This document shows positions 32,572 through 43,426 of a stretch of DNA of 64,000 bases, one piece after another. Under the pieces are notes generated by a model. That model was given only the letters and a program-made list of their open reading frames with translations, did no database searches and was not told where the DNA came from. The DNA is taken from positions 8,370,001-8,434,000 of the forward strand of contig CAJFCV020000006.1 in assembly GCA_904066235.2 (NCBI GenBank). Reading direction: 5' to 3'. The DNA is from Bursaphelenchus xylophilus (Eukaryota > Nematoda > Chromadorea > Rhabditida > Aphelenchoididae). Both the position numbers and the translations under genes were made by a program. The stretch's first letter is position 1, and every line of letters begins with the position of its first letter.

Positions 32572-33632
32572 AAGGTGCGGGAAACGATGGGAAAGCTGAC
32601 TGTGGTTGATCCTTTGGTCCCTTTTCGAATAAACCATTGATCTTCGGTGGGATTGTTCTCGCTCGTATACATCGATATTCTGACGCACGTCAATCCTAAA
32701 TAGAAGAAAAAGTTTCCCGCCCTTTTTGGTGATTCGTTCAAAACGAAATGTCACAAAACATTTTCTTGCCTTTTCGAGAAAAAGCAATTATTTCGGGCGA
32801 GAAAAAGTGCCGATAATTTTGCAACATTTCGTCTCTCTTCTAAATAAATCTTTATTCATCAAAATCCCAAGTAATTTTCATCTTTTTTTATTATTCCACT
32901 AATCAGTACTGTAATGTCTCAGTAGAAGCCGATATTACTGATAATACATTACAACACAGGGTGCACGAACACAAACTACAAGACATGAAAATGCTTATAC
33001 TATTAATAGATAGTACTGCATGCACTATTCATTACAGTAAAAGAGAGCTTTAGATGAAGAAATAGAGCTGATTGTCGGCGCTGACGCTGACGGCACCCTT
33101 TTGTTCACGGAGGAAGAGGCGGGCTCCTCTTTGAAGGCCATGGGGCTTCAAGTATAGTAAAATACGTTATTCAAATTTACATTTTCATCTTGAGTCAGTC
33201 TAAAAAATGCTTCCTAACAGCAAGGCATCATCGCGATGGCCAAAAAAGAGCCCAAAAGCCTGCGCCGAATACACTACTCTTCGTTGGCGAAGAAAATAAT
33301 TTTCTTGCGCAGTAAACCGCCCATCTTCTTCATTATACTGCAAAAAGATTTTTTTGGATATATTGGCTGAAAGCCGAGGATGAAAGCTGAAACTTTTAGC
33401 TTATTCACGATCTACTTTGGCGACGAGAGACTGTGAAAAATGATGAAAGATGGTCCGAGAAGAAAAATCAGCGTTTTTGATTTTCATGACGAAAATAAGA
33501 GAAAAAATTGAAAACATCGAAAAATGTAAAAGAATCGGGTTTGAAATTTTGAGTGGTTTTATGGTCATTTTAGTCGGAACTTCACTGACAGAGCAGTAGG
33601 ATCTCCGGTGGAAACGGGTAGGCCGAAAACGC
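32572..33632. other. Intergenic with possible unassigned exons
   Basis: GC-rich, coding-like patches at 33065-33160 and 33225-33345 break the AT background. On the minus strand they could join as two short exons ending LREQKGAVSVSADNQLYFFI, but the acceptor is weak and no start is found. They could also be a pseudogene. Confidence 0.3.
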
Positions 33633-34927
33633 ATGTCCAACGAGGATTTTGAGCGCTCAAAGCGGAAGAACATTAAAAACCTAAGCATGAATCTATTCGG
33701 CATCTTCCATAAAAAGAAACACAGGTCAGTTTGAGTCTTTTTAAGAGAGTTTTATACCATTTTGATCAGTTTTGATGACTTTACCTAAAATAATATTCTA
33801 AAAATTTTTTGGTTGTCTAAAACAATATCAAAAAGTTGCTGCTGCGTCTAAAATAATAAAATTTCAGCGCTGCCAAGACTCCAGTCCACACTCCTCCTTG
33901 CGAAAATGACGAGTTTCAAATGAAAACATCGGTGTGGGTTACTGTAGTTTCGAAAACAAACTTTACTTTTAGGGCAGCCGAGCATTCGAAGAGAGCGAAG
34001 AATGCCAACAAAATGGAGAAAAGCAGGAGATCGAAGACGTAAGTAGCCTACAACAAGAATAGTTTCTTTTTTAGTCATAGCCGTGATTCCACTTGCGTCA
34101 AAAAGAATCCGAAGGAAAAAGACAAGGACGAATGTGATATCGAGGAAATTGTCAAAGACGAGAAATGCAAGAATGTGCTGAGAGAGGGGGACTTGGAGAG
34201 ATACATTTTGATAGGAAGGAGGATCATCGAAGAGGAATTTGTGAAACAAACAGAGGAAGCGGCCAGAAATGGGGAGAGAATGAGGGAAAAGTCGGTCGCG
34301 GAAAAGAAAGCTAACTGTCAGTTCAAAAATGTAATACTTGATGAGCTGATTACAGATTTTTTTATAACCTTTTGTGTTTTTCAGGTCCCAAAAGCGACGC
34401 TTCGAGCAAGATAAAGGCGAAGAAGAAGGTAATCAAGGAGGACAAGGACTCCATTGACTCCAAACCGTCCAGTGAATCCAAAGAGTTTAGGGAACCAAGA
34501 TCTGGAGAAGCCAAGGTGTCCAAGGTTGGTTCTGCCGAGGCCAAAGTATCCAAAGAAGGCATCAAACCTGTCAAAAAAGATCTTTCCAAAGCTCTGCCCT
34601 CACCACAAGACGATGGAGTCAGAAGGAACAGTGAAGCCAAAGATTCCAAGGGATCTGGAGTAGCCAAGGTGTCCAAAATTGGTTCTATCGAGGTCAGAGA
34701 AGACGTCAAATCTCTCAAACAAGACCGGTCCCAAGTAATGCCCTCGATACAAGATTATGGAGCCAAAAGGATTCCTGTGTTCGTGCCCAATCAGATCACC
34801 CCGACAAAATCTGTGAGTAAACCCCCTCAGGCAAAAAAGAAATTAATTTTCTTTTCAGCCATCGTATACTATCGAATACCGTCTGGTTCAAGGACAAATG
34901 GTCGCTAGATACGTCCCAAAGCAGTGA
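33633..34927 (+). CDS. Highly charged, mostly disordered protein, unknown
   Basis: Six exons (33633-33724, 33868-33933, 33973-34038, 34075-34316, 34385-34812, 34859-34927) give 320 aa. An in-frame TAG just upstream supports the start. A basic N-terminus contains MNLFGIFHKKKH. A predicted helix lies at about residues 95-155 (VLREGDLERYILIGRRIIEE). Then comes a Ser/Lys/Glu region with imperfect repeats of the type EAKVSKVGSAEAKVSKEG and VAKVSKIGSIEV. It ends with a short strand-like motif (PSYTIEYRLVQGQMVARYVP). Two introns use atypical donors (GTGGGT, GTCAGT), chosen because they alone keep phase. No family is recognised. Confidence 0.7.
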
Positions 34928-35371
34928 ATGTGAACGCAAATGTATAGCTAATGGATATTTGTAACTGATTCTCGTATTTCAACTGTCTGGATCTCAAAAA
35001 GCAGTTTATTTGGGGAAATAAAACTTTATTGCGTAAGAATTGCATAGAATCTGATGAAAATTTACCTAAAAACCATTATAAAGCTATGTAACATTGCTAA
35101 AACCATTAAAAAATGGAAACCGAGTCTTGATTTACTGGATTTTTGACTGAAAAAACAATAGTGAAAAATTTTTGGTAAAAAAGTGATCCCACATCAAAAC
35201 CCATCTCCATCAGCTATAAAAGTATTGCTTTTGTAGAAAAAAGAGGAGTATAGTACGACTAGACGATAAAATTTTGTATAAACAACAAATATTGTACTGT
35301 TAGACCATGTAGAAAGTAGTGTAACCCTAGTTGCCAAAAAAAATTTAAAACCAATCACCGGATGATTAAAT
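34928..35371. other. Convergent 3' intergenic region
   Basis: It separates two convergent genes. AATAAA is present at about 35019 for the plus-strand gene. Nothing else is seen. Confidence 0.5.
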
Positions 35372-38300
35372 CTAATGTTCGATGTCGGTTGCCCTCGCGT
35401 CTTCTGGTATTGCTTCCATATCATCGTCCTCGGCAGCACTCGCATCGGCATCAACGCGACCACTAGCCAGATCTTCATCTATCCCATCAAGCCAGTAAGT
35501 CAGAAGGGTCCCGATTCCCTGAAAAGGAAGTGGTTTATACATGAGTAATATCAAAACGACCAGATTGCTGAAAAAATATGGCCCCAAAAGCACTTAACCA
35601 GCTACTGTCGGCAATAAACGAAAATTTCCCATCGTGCCCGTCCAAATTCTAACTTCATTTGGAAGAAAAATCCAAATTTTAGGTAATAACTTACCTCCAG
35701 TTTAACCCCACCTCTTGAAGTCGTCCTAAATTCTGGATAACGCTCTGTCAGCAACTGTTGGCTCTTCAACGTCATTTGGATCTTATCCGGTTGCCCGGAG
35801 TTCTCCATTTTCGCCGCTAATGTTACCTAAAAACAGAAACCAATAAAAGATCAGAGATTCTTACCGTTCCTCCGAAAACACAGTATCGCGGGGCTGTAAC
35901 ACCAACAACACCTGTGAAAACACTCCCAGAATTGAAGCCCCAACGACAATGCAGCCGCTGACCAGGTCGATGTGGAATTTCATACCCAAAAAGGAACTAA
36001 AATCGGACATTATACATGACAAATCGAACGAGTTACCTAAAACGTGCTAAAAAATTTTTGAGAACCCTTACCTGTCTCTGCTTGAGGGCTGTGTAGGCAA
36101 TCTCCTTGACATGTTCGTTCCGCAGCTTCTCCGGTACTCCAGATGCAACCATATAGGCATCTCCGATCGTCTCTACTTTATAACATTTTTGTTGTCCAAT
36201 TACGTTATCAAAAGCCGTAAACATTCCATTTAACAGATTGACAACTTCCATGGGCTGACTTTCCGAACAAAGTGAGGTAAATCCGACAATATCCGAGTAC
36301 ATTATAGTCGCTGACTTGTAGAGTTTTGGAGCTACGGTCTTCCCAAGTTTGAGTTCGGTGATCACGGATCGAGGCAACAGCTCTTGAAGGATCTCATCGG
36401 ATCTTTTCTGTTCGATCTGAAGCTGTCCAGTCCTCTCACTGACCAAATTTTCGAGGTTATTCGTGTAGTTTTCGGTGTTCTTCATCATCTGATCCACCAA
36501 AGAGCCGGGTCTGAAAGAACAAGGATAAGATGGATTAAAATAAAACTAATTTGCTGTCAATTCTTACCTGACATTGGGGAAGCATCACAATTTTGCAAAA
36601 TTTACAGAGGATTTTTTTCCGAAAAATTTACGACACGAATTTTTTTTGACATGAAACACAACCTGCGAAAGACTGTGAAAAAATGGAGAGGTCCAGAGAA
36701 ACGAAAAAAAGAGAAAATATTTCTCCAAGGAACCCAATCCAAAAACGAGTGAGACTTTTATGGGATTTGGAACGCTTGTTAGGGTCTTCGAACAAAAGTT
36801 CCAAACAAGAGGTTTGTTGAACAATCCAGCTCATGAAAATGTGGCATGGAAAGTAAATTTTGGAACGCTTGGCAGTTAGTCGGGCTAATACTTATTATTG
36901 TCTTTCGTATTACTTGGAGCCCGGTTTTTTCTCAGCTGACCAAGCAGGATGATTTCCTTTTCCCACTTTATTTCTTACTTGTAAATACGGAGTCAAGCTT
37001 ACGTTTTCAAGGTTGCATCCGTGATTTTCCTGCACATATTGGCGTCTGGTCTCTGATCCGGCTTGCCATTGAAGCACCGATGCATCAGCGAGACCAGATC
37101 TGGATGCATGTCCACTTCTTCGGGGAACGTTGGATACAACGGCAACATCTCTTCGGCCGCTTCACTGAATATTCCCAAATCCTCATCAGCATCTGTATTC
37201 GTATCCAACGCGTCTTCCAGCTCCACAACTTTTCGATTGTACAAGATCTCGAATAGAATACATCCGAATGCGTACATGTCATGGGCCTGTCCTTCCTTCA
37301 TTGGGAACTCCAAATCTTCCGGTTTGTTCTTTTGCACCGCCAATTTTATTGCCCTTCTCGCTTCTGGCGCGTAATAATGGAGTTCGGAATTGGGGATCAT
37401 CGGAGCACCTCCGCGACCTGCCAGCATTCCCGTGTTCCGCCATCGATGGAGCATTCTGGGAAGACCGAAACCGGAGATTTTGAGGATCCAATGGGAGTCG
37501 ATTAGACATTGTTCGGCCGTCAGACCGCCATGATAGCCAACGGCTGAACTGTGGATGTAATCTAGACCCTAAAAATCGGCAAAAATTATATTGTGTTAGA
37601 CACACTACATGTATAGATACTTTTTATCGAAATTTTGGTTTGTGGAGTTCAATTTAACGTACTCTGATGATATCTCGAACAAAAGCACTCTGGAAATCCC
37701 GGTCAAATTTAGGCAGATGCCCAGCGTTACTATTCGCGATGATATCAGTCAAAGTTCCTCGCAGACAGTGCTTCCAAATGACGTAAAAATCGGACGCCCG
37801 ATCCATACTCAGTCCAATAAATGTGTTCACATTGTCATGGATTAACTGCTTCATCTAAAAATCGTATTTTAGAATTGGTTTAAGTTGTTTACCTGAAAAA
37901 GCATGTGCATGTCCCTTTTGTCGAACATGATTTTCTCCTTGAGTTTGTATGCCTCGACTATTACAAATCCCTGACCAATTGTCCCAACATGCCGATAACG
38001 TCCTGCATAGATTGTTTGTTCATCTTCGAAGGGATTGGCGTCCAGTCGAGGAGAGTTGACACTGTGGATTTCAAGGTCTTCAAATTTCTGAAAATTTATT
38101 TAATGACTCAAAAATTGGTCCCTTTGAATTCGTTGTACATCTATTTTATCCTAGAATTAGTGTATAGAGCTCCCACTATGTTCCGATTATGACAATTGAA
38201 TTTTGATTGAATTTGGTTTTCTGTCAGTAAAATGGTCGATAACCCCAAAAATCTTACCGAAACTGACTGTCGAGTGTAAGGAATGTCTAAAAAATTGATC

Positions 38301-40801
38301 GTGGGTGATTGGATCGCCCAAGGCATTCTGGCTGTTTCTCCTGTCTTCCTAAATTTAGATATTGATTTGGCTTTTTCCAAAAAATAACTTACATCCTTCT
38401 CACACACAAAAATCCCATGAACGCGCAGCAAATTGCAGTCATAATCGCGATCAGAATCAAGATGGTACCCCTCTGGTCACAATCTTTGCCATCAAATCCA
38501 CATGAGGGCATGTCTGGAGGCAGTAGATTCAGGAGAAAACGACGATCTTCGACTAAGTCTACGTCCTAAAATTAAAGAAGTGGCATGATTAAAATTTGTG
38601 GATCAAAGAATTATGCAGAAATATGACAATTCTCCTTTTTGATATCTCCCAAAAAAAAATTCAAGAAACTGTAGGGCCATAGTATGATTGCACTTCCTAT
38701 CAGAATTCTCACCAATCTGTAACAGTCCGAATGATCGTAGATAGTCCTTCCAATATTGGAATCGTCCTCGTACTCGTAGTCTTGAGAACATTCGTGTTTC
38801 ACATTTATTTTCATAATCTCGGCCATATTTGGCCGGGTTGGATCGTCAGTCTCATTGGAGACCATGAACACCCGGAAGGGCTGAATACGGATCCCCATTT
38901 TGTTGAAGATCATTTGACTGAATGGGCCTGTAAGTAAAGTCATTTGATGAGACTGTGTGAACTTCTATAGGTTACCGCTGATATTATAGTCTTCGAAAGT
39001 GTGCCTCATCACCGTTGAATTGGTAAACGGGGCTCCTTTTCCTTTCTCTTTCAAGGTCTTTTCGAGTACGGTGACATAGCTGTAAATGGCTTCGTAGAGT
39101 CGCAGATGTGTGTTCATAACGTCCTAAAAGTTATTTTGTTTTTGTATTGGTCGTCTAAAATCAAAAAGAAAGTTTATAAAATTGGCTTACATCATTTCCC
39201 GAGACTCCAGACTCACTGATAAACGATTGTTGTGCTGCAGAGTAATTGTTGATGTCATTTACAATCTGAAATTTAGAATACTTTTATTTAAACGCTTTTT
39301 AGAGAATTTTAAGGCAATATTTACGCAAAAAAAACACTACTTACAATGATGGTTTGCTGAAAGTACTCCAATATATTCATGTTGATCTTCCCTCCTTCAA
39401 TCCATGGAAAGGATGTTGGCATGCGTTCTAGGACAATGATTACGGCGTATTCTTCCTTTGGGATGTCTTTTTGAGTATATAACCGCATAAACTCCTTGTA
39501 ATTGCTCAGTTCATTGCCAAAGGCTGGGAGCATGACTAAAAGAATTTTTTTTATATAGTTTTCACTGTCAGCAAATATGTCTTTAAATAACTGTGTAGCA
39601 TCAAGAAAATAGGTCTTACTCCTTGAAGCCGCAGTTAGTTGGTCGACAACTGCTTGTAATACTGGCCCCTGTAATTGATCTGGTGTGATATCATGCTCAA
39701 ATTGAATGTCAGCCGAAGATTCCACCAATGTCTTCTTAAATTCGGCGACAAATGGATGCAACTCTTCGTATTGTCCAAATTTTGGAGTATAAGCGCCGTA
39801 ACACAAGGAACATGAGACTATTCCCATCTGGAAAAAAGCCAAATTAAGAAAGGACAACAGGGAGACCCTTAGGGAATCAAGTATATATGTTTCAATTACG
39901 GGGATGAATTGACAAGGGCACGTTCATAGTATGCGATTTGTAGTAATTATCATCGTCATGGCATGATAAAACGAAATCATTTTTCAATTTAAAGCACAAA
40001 AACAACTTTTAGTTATGTATCAAAAATTTACAAAAAAATTCGTTTTTTTCAGCCACATTCAGCAAGAAGCCTAAAAAATATTTTTCTGACCGCCTCTCCT
40101 CATTTTATTTTCTCTCTTACAAAAAGACCGCTGGATTTCTTCGCTTATAATTTGGTTGTAGACAAGCCCCAACTAATGCAAGATAAAATTCAGATTCCAT
40201 TACCTTAAACCAATCCAAAATCTGCATCACGGCGACGACATTGAGTCCAGTGTTGGTCGCCGAGTCTGTAGAAACCTGGATCGCATCCCCATCTTCAGAA
40301 GTTGCCTTCACATCGTGCCAGAAATTTATCTGGATTGTGTCCATTCCCCTTGTCGCCCTCGATATTATATCCGCTTCTAAATTGCAAGCACTAAATTACA
40401 TATGATTATATTACCGGTATCACACATGGGTCCGAAGATGACGTCATATTTTTTACCGGAGGTGTAGAAATCGCTCAAAATCTGAGCGGCCAACGGGGCC
40501 GTGCCCTGGGTTTGTGTGCAGGTCTCCTCCTCGACGATGTTTTTCCTAAACATAACAAGCAGTAAGAGTAACACTTACTGTAAAGCAAAGTTTTGGAGGA
40601 CCCCATTCTGCTGAAGTTTTGATATGCAAAAATCGATGAATCCTGAGGCCGAAGAGAAGACCGAAGAGTTCAGGTAGAAGGCGCTATTGATCTGGATCTG
40701 GGACTGCGCCCTGAGGGAGAAGAGCAGGACCAGCCATGGCCACAAAGGCCAGGCGCGGAGAGGCGTCAGTGCGACGGCAATTTTTGTTTTTGGAGGCCTA
40801 T
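35372..40801 (-). CDS. gcy: Receptor-type guanylate cyclase (N-terminal exon missing)
   Basis: Sixteen exons, 5' to 3': 40801-40579, 40545-40415, 40376-40204, 39827-39345, 39265-39191, 39123-38976, 38927-38713, 38565-38393, 38348-38258, 38087-37893, 37854-37663, 37568-37003, 36510-36072, 35996-35865, 35826-35695, 35518-35372. They give about 1170 aa plus a short unseen start. Order of parts: signal-like segment (PLWPWLVLLFSLRAQSQ); ligand-binding ectodomain; TM helix (TILILIAIMTAICCAFMGFL); kinase-homology domain with GFG for DFG; dimerisation helix (NLENLVSERTGQLQIEQKR); cyclase domain. The cyclase keeps both metal Asp (YSDIVGFT, ETIGDAYMV) and the guanine-selecting Glu and Cys (KVETIGD, PRYCVFGGT). 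However, the usual NTASRME is TLAAKME, losing the transition-state Asn and Arg. The C-terminus is acidic. Likely a sensory-neuron receptor. Confidence 0.92.
36595..37005 (+). repeat. Dispersed ~400-bp repeat, copy B (fills a cyclase intron)
   Basis: It is homologous to copy A over about 400 bp. The similarity runs to the end of the intron and includes the 5' splice site: the cyclase exon/intron junction reads AAAAC/GTAAGCTTGA, and copy A at 26235 reads AAAAACGTAAGCTTGA outside any gene. Confidence 0.75.
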
Positions 40802-42277
40802 CTGAAAGCAAGACGAAGGTAATTTATTTGGTTGTTTCTGCAAACACTAGGGCTCTAAAAACTAAATGATTTCAACAATCGATAAACGATTCAGAAAGGC
40901 GCTGTAAGACTTTACACTTTAAGAAACGACAAAGAAATTATAAGCCAAATGAAGGGATGAGTGGGTTCGGCAAAGGGGGCTCGAAGGGAAGGCTACATTT
41001 CAAAAGTAGGACTACAATCTCACAGCATTCATGCACAAGTTTTTTTCGCATTTTTTGGTGTTTAGCAGAGCTTGGGAGGTTTTATAAAAAAAGTTTGAGT
41101 CATGATAAAATTTTTGGACACTGTTACATAACTACGATGACAATCGATTACTGAAGAAGATTGATTTCTGGATTTATACAGAAAGGAGGGAATTTTGAAG
41201 TTTACGGTCTTATATGGACTTTATTTTCAAAAATGGGAGATGAGAGAGAAGGAAATTTAGAAAATTAATAAGGTCAAAGTTTAAGGTCTAATTTGAGTCT
41301 TTATATTAACTACAATATCTTTGATATCCCCTATTCCCCACTTTCGCAATCACTTAATAATATAGTCGAAGCAGAGTCCATTACAAGGCCCATTCAGCCC
41401 ACCTTGACGGCCCAACATCAGCCATAAATTCGAGTATAAAAAAAGGGAAAATGAAACTAATCCGCTAATGGGACTGGACTGATACGAACGTGGGTAACGC
41501 TGAGAAGATTTTGCGGCCAGGTAATTACTCGCGATTCAGTTAACAGCAGCCCATTTAATGGCATTCAATATACACCCTCACGTCTCTCACTTCAGAGGCC
41601 ACATATTTTTTGGGCGATGCGTGGAATGAGTCGTATATTAAAGGTAATCATCAGACATAAACAACGGAGAGCGTCCGGCCGCCAAATCTCTTATAATTGT
41701 CATTCTTGGAGGGGAAGAGGGGTTAGTAATAGGTAGGGGAATAGTAGAGCGGCTAGGATTATCAGGCAATTATTTTGATCATGTTTTTAGTCATCATAAT
41801 GCAATTTATGTAAATTTTATCAGTTACTCTTGATTTATGCAAACGATTAGGGTAGCTAGGACATTCGTATTTGCTTAGATTTAATTCCCATGTTTTTTTA
41901 GTTCCTAATTTGAAGTTTGTAAGTTTTGATGACTTTTTCAAATTTATGCATACCTCAAAACACAGCCGTCAAAAAATTAGAATATCAATTGTTGAGTAGT
42001 CTGCTGCTTCCTTAGACCATCTTTGCTCACTTATTACTTTTACTCTTTTACCCAGCGCCGAGTTATGGCTGTCAGACGGGCAGAAGAGTCAACGTTTCCA
42101 TGGAGACCTTCCTTTGATTGATAGTCAAAGTACACTTGGCGATACACGGGTATTACTTTCTATATTATATCTACGCTCGGACCGAAGGGACCTGCGAAGA
42201 CGTTTTTTATCAAACGAGCAAGGTTATAAACATAACAAAGAAAACTGATATCAAAGAGATGTAACGTCATGTGGGAT
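40802..42277. other. Upstream region of the cyclase gene
   Basis: The first cyclase exon should lie here, because the exon starting at 40801 begins in phase 1 after TTTCAG and has no in-frame ATG. I could not identify that exon. An X-box motif lies at 42094-42107. Confidence 0.45.
42094..42107 (-). promoter_or_regulatory. X-box (RFX/DAF-19-type) motif
   Basis: The minus strand reads GTCTCCATGGAAAC, a full match to the RYYNYYWTRRNRAC consensus bound by RFX factors such as DAF-19, which drive genes of ciliated sensory neurons. It is 1.3 kb upstream of the first visible cyclase exon and beyond the 3' end of the 87-aa protein gene. The cyclase, whose own first exon is missing, is therefore the likely target. 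Confidence 0.6.
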
Positions 42278-42647
42278 CTATACCTCATCCGTCAACTGGT
42301 GATAGGAATTGTCGGGAAATGAGTTTATACGATCTCTGGAGGCTGTTAGTGGATATTGTCTACAAATAAATTGTGATAGTAAAAAGGAAAACACTTACCC
42401 TTGAGTCCATCGCCAAAATCGCCGATAATCCCTGAAAAGAATTACAGTAAGAAAAAATAACTTTGGACATCCAGCAATACAGGAAATGAAGTGCTTACCA
42501 ACAAGTAAAAAACACCATGATTACCGCGATGATCGAAGAAACCACTACTGCCAGAAAGAAGATCAGAGCGATGTCCAGCTCCACACAACCGACCGGTTGA
42601 TAATCGTGGTCAACATTCTGGGCCAATAATGCGTCGTTAAAGCCCAT
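42278..42647 (-). CDS. 87-aa single-pass membrane protein, unknown
   Basis: Exons 42647-42499, 42431-42399 and 42359-42278 join in phase to give 87 aa; none is long enough to stand out alone. A 38-residue N-terminal part with one Cys (DYQPVGCVELD) leads into one strong helix (IALIFFLAVVVSSIIAVIMV). A cytosolic tail then begins with aromatic/basic residues (CWDYRRFWRWTQGQYPLT) and ends NSYHQLTDEV, a sequence that could bind a class I PDZ-like domain only loosely. There is no cleavable signal peptide, so a type III topology is likely. Upstream coding exons cannot be excluded, although TTTTAG lies just before the ATG. No family is recognised. Confidence 0.65.
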
Positions 42648-43426
42648 TACTGTCACCTAAAATGTAGCCAAAAACATAAAATTTACTTTTTAGTTTATCA
42701 AATAAGTTTTAATTTCAATATTGTGACAAGTTTCATCGAAATGTGGTGGTCGCCATTCGACAAGTTTCCTTAAAATTTTTTCCTTACTCTAAACATTGGC
42801 CTGCACTGTGCACTCTCAATCAACTTGGAAAACTTTTTCATGCAGTCCGAATCGGCGTTATAAAAGTTGTAAATATCACAATAAAGCAGCAGAATTACCC
42901 CCGAAAATCCAGGCACAGCCATTTTACAGTAATCCCTCGCTTTTCTTACTCAAGAAATTTCTTTTTTTTCGACGAAAAAAATAATAATTCTTCAAGAAAT
43001 CCTATAAAATCCATTTTCATTTGTTCCGTTTGGCCTATAAATGGCAACAAACCCGAATTTTTGGATTAATTTTTGGATCCATTACTTACGCGATATCTGA
43101 AACAGGAATTAAAATACGGAGATTTGGGTTGTAAGACCATCTCCGAAAGTAATTCAAAATAAATTTGTGCGGTAATTACTGGTTGTGTGGCATAAATAAT
43201 AGCCATATCATATATAATAAAAAAGTTCCCATTTGGCCGGAGTTGCAATTAAAAGAAAATTTTTATTCAAGTAGATTTCAAAATTTCGGCCAAATTTTCT
43301 GAATCGTTCGAAAAAATTGAACAAATTTTAATAATTTTTAAATGTTTATCCCAAAATTACAAACACAACTCTACTATTGACCGGTTTATTAGTAATAAAA
43401 ATCAATTTTTCAATCTAAATATCGAC

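Noticed and set aside
32326..32787. 153- and 135-codon minus-strand frames
   Set aside because: They are antisense shadows of the Lys/Glu-rich last exon of the 31931 gene and its 3' end.
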